Source: Serinus canaria (taxonomy: Eukaryota; Chordata; Aves; Passeriformes; Fringillidae). Taken from it: DNA of 64,000 nucleotides. Made by a program: the position numbers and the translations under genes. Positions 55,851-64,000 of this stretch are shown piece by piece (the stretch's first letter is position 1; every line of letters begins with the position of its first letter). The stretch covers positions 43,089,180 to 43,153,179 of the forward strand of contig NC_066314.1 in NCBI RefSeq assembly GCF_022539315.1, read 5' to 3'. Under the pieces are notes generated by a model, which made no database searches, was not told the DNA's origin, and saw nothing but the letters and a program-made list of their open reading frames with translations.

Positions 55851-58800
55851 TTTCCCAATCTTTGTATGTATGGATTTGCTACTATTCAGGAAAAAGTGCT
55901 CTTATATAGGAACTTATATAATTTCCCAGCTAATACTCAGATAAATGCACATGTACCAGTGAGGATGAATAACCCTGCTTTGCCTTTGCGGTGCTGCTCA
56001 AAAGTATAGCTGGATTACAATCAGATTAGTGGCTTAGAGGCTGCTTGCTGAATCCCTGTAGTTGGATATTAGCACAAGACATTGCTTTTTCTGTTTCAGT
56101 AGTCTTCCAAACAGGAAGAGGGGACTAAGACCCTCTGTACCTATTCTTCAGCCCAAAGATAAAGTATTTAATAGAAGAAACACACAGGATGAGAAAAATA
56201 AGAAAGCAGTAAAGAGAGAAACAAGGACATAGACTCACCCTTAGTCAACAAATTAAAAGTTTTAATTCTTTCCCTAGCTTATTTGTTGATCAAAGCAAAG
56301 ACCTGCGCTTGAACAAGGAGGGTTGTCAAGACTTGTTGTAATCTAGCTTTGCCCAGGCTGAAATAGAAACAACATAAAATAATCTTGTTTTCCTTGTGAC
56401 TTAACTGCTCTGTTGTACTTTCAAGATGTTCTGTCCCTTCTCATAAACTCTGGGGCCCTGACCAACTTATTTGTTGCATCTCAACTTCCAATGTTACACA
56501 CAATTTTGTCTGTAACATGCTGGCAGAAATGAGTACCAGAGCCATTGAGAAATAGAAGGCACCAAGAACCTGAGGCAGAGTGTATGGTTCCTTCATATGA
56601 CATATACTTGATATGTTCTTGTTCTTTCTGTGGAAAACGTGGGTTTCTCCTCCTCCATTGCTCAAATTTTCTGTCCCCATTTTAAACTCAAACTTTCATA
56701 TAGAAATGGGAGGAGTTTTTCTCTGAAAAACAAACCAAAATATTTTGTTACGTAAAATTTTCCCCATGTCTTGCCAAGATGTATTTGGAAGTCTTTCACG
56801 TTATATGGTGGCCACCTTTTGGTTGCCATGCCCAAAGAGCTCTTGTATTCTAGGTATGTGTCATAATTACCTGGTTCTTGTTGTCAGTCTTGCTAAGATC
56901 TGCCACCCTCAGGCTGAGGAGCTTTTCCTGTGAGCAGAGCCTGTGAAAAAACTCTGTTCCTGGGAACACTTTTCATTCTGATGAATCTTTTCTTACAGTT
57001 CTTGTCTAGCTCTACTTTGTGGTGAGAGAACTGCTATATGGAATAACTTCCATCACAGTGACAAACCTCTAATCTGCTGCTGTGTTAACATTCTGCTACT
57101 GTGCCTTTTCAGTCAGGGTGATACGCTTGGGGTCTCAATGGTAAACACATTCTACTAAGAACCTTTGAAATAAATCCCTGGGGGTTCCACATCATGAATA
57201 CCAGTGCTGGAGCAAGCAGACTGAGAAGATAAAAGCTTTAGGGTACAATGAGGCTGCTATGTTGCAAATATAAGAAATGATTTGTGGCTTGTTGGTGGCA
57301 GACTATGTGAGCAGTCACAGGCCAAGTGTCCCCCACAGCAGAGCCAAGCTCTGAGGAACAACAAGGGGCAGATGTAGGGAAGCTTGCTGGTTTTTTTTTT
57401 CTTTATAACAGTTCTCCAAAGCACAAGGGCAAATGGCAGGCTGAGAAAAAGGAGTGCTGGCAAAGCAAAAGGTGGTGATTCTTGTAACTAATCAAGTCAC
57501 TGTGATGTGGAATCAAGTCACCAAACATTGAGCATATTGACCTAGACTTTGTATCATTTGCATTAGTTCCTGTGAGGAAAAGTAGGTTCTTAACTATAGA
57601 GTGCTCGAAGCTGTGAACAATATTTTAAACAGACTGGAGGGGGAACTAGTCCTCTTTGTATGAAAGCACAGTGCTTGTCCTCATTAGGATGCCAGTCCTA
57701 GGGTTGATGCATTGCACTAGTAAAACTAAACCACAGAATGGCTTGCAGAAAGCTTGGCTTCTTTCTAATGCAGCACAGAGGAATGACTTGTTCTGGTACA
57801 AAAAATCTGATGATAGAACATGATTAGATTTCAGCAGTACAAACATCTTGCATGAGGACTTTCTGAATTTTCAGACATGAAATTTTCAGATATGTTTAAA
57901 CATTTAAAAACATTTTCAGAGCCTTTTTTTCCTTTACCCTATGGATGTTGTAGCTCGTTTGCAGCACTAGCTTTTAAATTGTGGGCCCTTCAGATTATAA
58001 AAATTACTTCTAACTGATACATATAATCTTGAGTTGCTAGTACAGTGAGTGCAGCAAAGCCAGTTTCACAGGTTCAACGCCCATGAGTCAACCAAAAATC
58101 ATGATAAGGACTTTAATCCTAAGCATTTTTTCACCCCATGTATTGGTTTGGTTTATCTTTTTTGAATCTTGGAGTTTTAGATTTTCCAGTTTATACCTGG
58201 AATGTTAGAAAATCTCTTCACTTAAAGGAAATCTGAGAATCCTACAATCCTAAAAGACGATGCTCAAAAAAACCCAACAAAAATAAACATAAATGCAAGA
58301 TGAATCATGAAAATTGAATTGGTGATAGTATTTAGTTTAGCACTAAACCTAGCAGAAGGGTAAACTAGGGCAGTATTTTAGTTGTATGGGCATCTTCCTG
58401 CTGTTAGTATTGTCACTGGAGACAGAAAATGGTTTGAGTACAAGATGAATGGGTAGAGTGGAGATGTAACCAAGCAGCTGTGCTCATTGCATTAGAAGTA
58501 ATTTTATTTTAATCTGATCTTGTCATTATTGCCCTAATTATATTTTATGAAACCACATTCTAGATAAACAATATAAAATTATTAGCAAGAAGGAAAAATT
58601 GTTCACCAGAATATAAGGGGCAAAATGGTTTTTTTATATCTTAGAACAATGAGGAATTTACTCCTATTATGAGACTAAGTCTCATCACCTTGAGAAAACA
58701 GAATCTACATATTACAGGGAGGACAGAGTTCTGTAGTTGTGTGGATTTTGTACCTTAGCCAACTCTCATGTTTTAGCAAAATGTTCCTGCAGGTAAATTA

Positions 58801-61800
58801 CCTTGTTAAAGTTTGTTTAAAAAAACTTTATTTATTTATATGCTCTTTTCAATAGCTTTTTCTTGTATTCCTGATAACAATCCTATTGATTTTTCCTTTG
58901 GCTATAATCTTAGGCTGTAGAGTAAAGTGAGCCAAATTATATCAGGGCTTTGCTTTCCTTAAGCCAAAACACATAATGGAAATAGGAAGAGATATCTTTA
59001 GACATGGGTATCATGTCGAAGAGTCATTTAAAATAAAGTAAAATAAAATTTCTGCCAACTTTGCTGTCATTAAAATAATTTTTTAAGTATATTTACTGCT
59101 GGAGGAGACAATGGCTTGAGAGGTTCTAAAAACTGTATTTCTAATTCTCAATAACAGTAAAAAAACTTTGTAGAAAGGAGAAATTTTATTTTAAAAATAT
59201 AGAAATTAATGGAACTTTTACTATCTAAACCAAAGAATTTCTAAATAGAATAAGCTGAAGTTAGTTGAAAAGTCTGAGCTTGTTAATTCTGTATACACAA
59301 AGGAAGTGGGGATGACAAGCTGCTTTGGTACCTCAGCCGAGCTCCTGAAAAGCACTTCTCTATTAGCATTAGATTCAGCAGGTCTCAGTAGTTTACTAAC
59401 CATTAGCATAACTGAAAATGCCTGGAAAGAACATTCCACTGACACATAACTTCAGTCACCATGGTCTGTTTACAACAACATGGCCATTTGCCACAGTATT
59501 GCTAAAATTGGGTTGTTTCTACAATAGGCTAAGTATCAGTCAAAGGAATGGGGAGGCAGAGTTGATTCAGGTGTTGACCATCACTGGTCCTTATCTCCTG
59601 TCTTAGCACAAGCTAGGTAAAACACAGCTGCCAGGACCAAGATGAGAAAATATTCTGCTTTCTGAGGAGGGAATTACTTGTTTGGCTTTCATGTCTGAGA
59701 AGGGACTGAAGGGAATGGACATGGAAAAACCAGCAGCTCCTGTGCGAGGTGGTACTTCTCACAAGGTGTATCAATAACTAACCACCTGGACGAGTACAAT
59801 GCTGAAAGGTGTCTTAGTAGAGATTAAAGGTCATGGGCAATAACTAGCGTCAGTACAGTTTGAATCCACACATAGACAAAGTCTGGCTAGATAGCTCAAT
59901 TTTGAGAAAAAAGAAAATTAACTCATGGCAAACTCAGTATGTCCTGGTGCCAGGGTTACCAAGCAGGAAAGGGATTAACTGTGTTTATTGATCAGGTTAT
60001 CTACAGGGCTTTAAATTAGCCAGTGCCTCTGAGAAAATCTATAGAAATACAAAAATATATCAACATAATTGTGCTGATTAAGCTGCCTGATAAATTGTGT
60101 ATCCTATTCTACTTAGATTCTGTTTTTTAAAAGGGATTGCACCTGTGTTTCATTTTGTTTTCTTCCAGAGCTGGAGCCATTATTTTTCCAGGAACTGAGA
60201 TACCAAAATAACACCACTCCTTTTTAGGGTATTAAGGAGGAATATAATGCTGGAGCAAAAGCCATTTATATTAGCATAAGGAATGAGCTGGCATTCAGTA
60301 GGAAAAACTTCAAACAGGTAATACCCAGAAAAAGATTAGTGGTGAGTGCTGCAAAGAATAAAACACACTAAAAAAACCAACCAAACAAATTCAGTGCTTC
60401 TGTCTTGATTTCTCTTTCACTGGAGGGCAGGGTTTATGTAACTAAATCCTTATGATTCCAGTCAAACTGTTCTATAACTGATGTTTCATAGCTGAGGTTT
60501 GCACCTTGGTGCACTGTTAGTTAACAAATAATAAATGCAGAGGCACATTAGACATGGGGAAAGATTGAAAGCCCAGTGCAAATTCTTCTTTTGAAGTTAT
60601 TTGGATCAGGCTTGATAACAGGATTTTCTGAAAAATAGCTGTAAATGTGGTAGCTGAAAGGGCAAAAATCCCTTTCAAAATCCTTTGTTACAATTTAACT
60701 GTATCTCTTTAGGTTGCAGCCCTGAAATAGGATCTCTTGAGTCTCTGTACCCACACTCTGCCTCAGGGGGAATCTCCAAATTTGAGAGATTGCTCTGGAC
60801 ACCTTTTTAAACACATTTGCTTTTTTCTTACTTTGTTTGGCACATCTGGAGGGCAGAATAAGTTGTGGATCAACTCCTGTTTTTGAAAGGGATTTTGAGC
60901 TGGTTGATTTTCTGTAGGAAGAGCACTATTAAAGACTGAGCTGCAATTTATCCATCTGTAAAGTGGGCGGTGCACTCAACATTCTGTAATTTCTCAGCAT
61001 GGGGTGAAAAGTGGCTTATGCTACAAATAACACTGATAGGAACTGAAGCTGCAATGAGGACAATACCTTTGACTGGCTTCACTGATGAAAAGAGAGAAGG
61101 AAATAAGTTAGGAAAGTGAGATCCTTGTCTAACTAGATTGCAGTGGATGTGGCACAGCTCCTTCCTGAGCTGGAATGCTTCAGATGTGTTTTCTGTGAGG
61201 AAAGCTGCTTGTGAGAAGCTTTCTGGAAATTCATCTGTTTCTTTTAACTCCCCACAGAGGATGCAGTGCCTACTGCAGGATGCTTCACAAGCCTGCAGGC
61301 AGGCAGGTTTCATTTTGAAAGGGAACAAAATAGATGAAGTGAATTTTTAATTAAAGGGTACTTTTTGTTTGAAAACAGGATGCATGAGAAAAGTATAAGC
61401 AGTGGCAAATATCTTGTGAGGCTATCTGTAAAAACATTCCATGAATCAATGCTAGCTCCTGAAGTCTAACCTTAAAGTAAGAACCTTTCAAAATACAGGT
61501 ATTGTATATGAGTTTGTCCAGTTCCAGTCCAGGGAAAGCAACAGAAGATTGCAAAAAGCAATAGCTATTCTCCCCTTAAACATAAGCAACTTCCAGTCTT
61601 TTATCTAAAATATTAGAAAACCATTTCATATGCTGTAATTTGCAAGTAAAGTAAGTTGGTTTTGTTAAAAGGTTTCAGACTTCAATCTTTATTTAGTTTT
61701 AGTTATTTGCCAATGTTTGATTTTCAGGTTAATTAGTGAATTTTCTTTGTTCTCATAGTAATAAAATGGTGCTTTACATTTAAAAAATAATTTAATAAGT

Positions 61801-64000
61801 CTGGAATAAATAATAAATAATAAGAGGCTTGCAGTATTTCATCTGTCTTCTCAAAGAATCTTTAAATTAAACTTAAAAATAGAGAACTACATTAATTCAT
61901 ATATTTAAAGGACTATAAATTCTGGGAAATACTGAGTCATGTTTTGCAAGTAATAATTACTTTTTCTTTTTCTTACAATTCACTGATTTTTTTAAAATGA
62001 AATGTATAAAAAGTTTTGCAGTGGATGCCTGCTTCCTTTTTATAACTATTTCTCATTCAACTTTTTGCTAGAGATTATTTGTATCATAGTAAAAAGCACT
62101 AAGAATTCATTGCAGTACTGCTAATAAACACTTATTTTTATTATGGAAACAAATGTAAATGTATAGACACTACAGAGTCACTTTAAACCCTATGTTTTAA
62201 GATGCTTTAGAACTTTCTGTGTTATATTTTACCTACGTGCTGGTCGTGCCTTTTAATAAAATACTACTTTTGAGGAAGTTCATGATGTGTCACCTATATT
62301 TTATATTAATCCCTCTCTTTGCATTGAATTTAAAGTCTTTATTATTTAAATGGATAGAAGTTACAAAGTATCAGAACAATTACACAGCACCCAAGGGCTG
62401 ATCCCTTTCAGTGATGTGCTTCAGTCCTGCCTGTTATCTTTTTTTAGAGGGATAAGGAATCATTTTTTTAGTAGCAAAGCCACCTGAAGAGTGAGACCCC
62501 TTCCCAACTGACCACCTAGTGCCCTCAAACCCTGCCAGCATCCAGCACAGCATGCCTAAGATTTGGTCTACAGTTTAGGGAAACTTTCTATGCCAAACCC
62601 TTCCCTTCCTTGGCATCAGCCAGGTTTTCAGTGAGCGGCACAGGAGATTTGGATGTCAGCATTACAGAGGCCCATGGCTGCAAAGGGGAGGGCAATGGGG
62701 GCCAGAGTGAGGAGGAAGAGGAAAGGGAGGAAGGGAAGGGGTTACTGCCTGGGACAGCAGTGGGCAGCAATGGTTTGCAAGACCCTCACCTGGCCTTCAG
62801 GCCACCTAGTGGGGCTCACCCTGACTTAACATTTTAACAGTTTTTGAGATTCATCACTTACAGAAATGTTTTCCGCGCTCTTCTTTCTAAAATTGACAGT
62901 CAAGCATACAACAAATGTTTGTCTTCTCCCTTCTTAATCTCTGACGCTTTGTGAGAGATTTAACCAATTAGATGTGCTTTCAATAAACAAATCTAGAGGC
63001 TCCTATTTTTTCTTTTGTCCCTAAAGCTGGAATGCTGTCCTGCAGGCAATTGAAAACAGCACGATCCTAATACATTAAATCTGTTTGTGCCAGTTTTAAG
63101 AACACATTTGGCCTCTTGTTATCAGCAGAAAACAAACTAGTCTGTAGAAAACAAATTACACACATGCTTGGATACAGCTTGACTCTAATTAGCATAAAGG
63201 ATCCTCTCAAAAGCATTTTTAAAAAATCTTATTATTCTGGTACACTTTCTAAAAAGGTTTGTGGCTTTTAAGTGAGCCTCTAAAAAGTGCATAATAACTG
63301 TAAAAAAATCTGGGATTATGCCTCGGAATAACCTACATGTAAAGTGAATATTATTGTCAGAAGAGATACTGCTTAGCTTGGTTCCCACAGATTTGGACTT
63401 GTGACCCTGAATTCAGCAGTCCTTAAAAGTGTGGCCTGATGACCACTGATGGCCCCTCAATCTGCAGAACCACACAGAACAAGCTTTTAAGACTAAAAGT
63501 CTGAGGATACTGATGTGCAGGATTGATTATGGTCCACTGAGCTGCAGTCTAGGAAATAGTTTTTTAATTGACATGGTTAGCTTTAAGATTTGAGCAGTTA
63601 GTGGGGCATTGAGTTGACACCAAACTGGCTCAAAGATATATAAAATACATGTATGTATTTGTCCTTAAAACTGAAATAGAACCAAACCATGTCTCTGAAG
63701 CTTTGTTGAACTTGGACCAGAACGGAAGTGGAAGACCTTTAGTGAGGGCTGAACACAAATGGGACCGAAACAAAGAATTTAAGGACTTCTCTCCTTGGAT
63801 TTAAAATACTAGCTCTGTGTGTCTTTATCTTCTACCTGTACTATATAATCAAAGCCTGGCTGTATTGCTAAAGATGAACCCAAAACACCAGTGGCATATT
63901 TAGTTTCCACTAAATAAATTTGCAGCACTAGTTATTAACTAGTGGAAGGAAAAGGAAACACCAGATTTTCCCTTAATGAGATTTGGACCTCTGGTGCTGT
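55851..64000. other. Intergenic downstream of SOCS2, nothing recognised
   Basis: About 8 kb of AT-rich DNA. In other vertebrates CRADD follows SOCS2, but no CRADD death-domain or CARD exon is visible here, so it presumably starts beyond the window. A very AT-rich stretch lies at about 61,600-62,350. No repeat family or RNA gene could be named. Confidence 0.6.

Noticed and set aside
55851..64000. Search for CRADD exons downstream of SOCS2
   Set aside because: Expected from synteny, but no CARD or death-domain sequence was found in any frame.
1..64000. CRISPR arrays, phage, toxin-antitoxin or other prokaryotic systems
   Set aside because: No regularly spaced direct repeats with unique spacers and no prokaryotic gene organisation; the window is vertebrate intron-rich DNA.

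Overview
The window is vertebrate nuclear DNA, almost certainly from a bird. Three protein genes can be read exon by exon: UBE2N (minus strand), MRPL42 (plus) and SOCS2 (plus). This is the conserved order seen on human 12q22. The interspersed repeats are 3'-end fragments of CR1 LINEs and avian-type retroviral solo LTRs; no Alu, L1 or B1/B2 elements were seen. CR1 dominance together with these LTR families points to a bird, and the LTR families resemble those I know from passerines (less certain). All exon boundaries below were placed by hand from GT/AG sites, reading phase and family knowledge.

Layout. (1) 1-18,660: UBE2N, four coding exons; intron 1 is about 17 kb and carries two old CR1 fragments and two related solo LTRs. 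Its CpG-island promoter lies at about 17,860-18,660. (2) 18,660-27,860: the interval between the divergent UBE2N and MRPL42 promoters, with CR1 fragments, one LTR with TATA and poly(A) signals, and one 785-bp solo LTR bounded by perfect 5-bp target-site duplications. (3) About 27,860-35,170: MRPL42, with a CpG-island promoter, five coding exons and a clear poly(A) signal. (4) 35,170-50,700: a 15-kb AT-rich gene-free interval with one CR1 fragment and an isolated GC-rich patch at about 38,215-38,405. (5) About 50,800-55,850: SOCS2, with a 3-kb CpG island, tandem STAT5 motifs, a predicted non-coding first exon, a short upstream ORF in strong start context, two coding exons and a 3' UTR with an (ATTTT)15 microsatellite. 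(6) 55,850-64,000: AT-rich DNA with no gene recognised.

Functionally the three genes are neighbours by ancestry rather than an operon. UBE2N is the catalytic E2 for K63-linked ubiquitin chains, MRPL42 is a mitochondrial ribosomal protein, and SOCS2 is a cytokine-induced SH2/SOCS-box adaptor of a Cullin-5 ubiquitin ligase that restrains growth-hormone/STAT5 signalling. The tandem STAT5 motifs at the SOCS2 promoter fit the known negative-feedback loop. I found no CRISPR array, bacterial-type system or convincing new protein-coding gene; the notable material is regulatory and repeat-derived.
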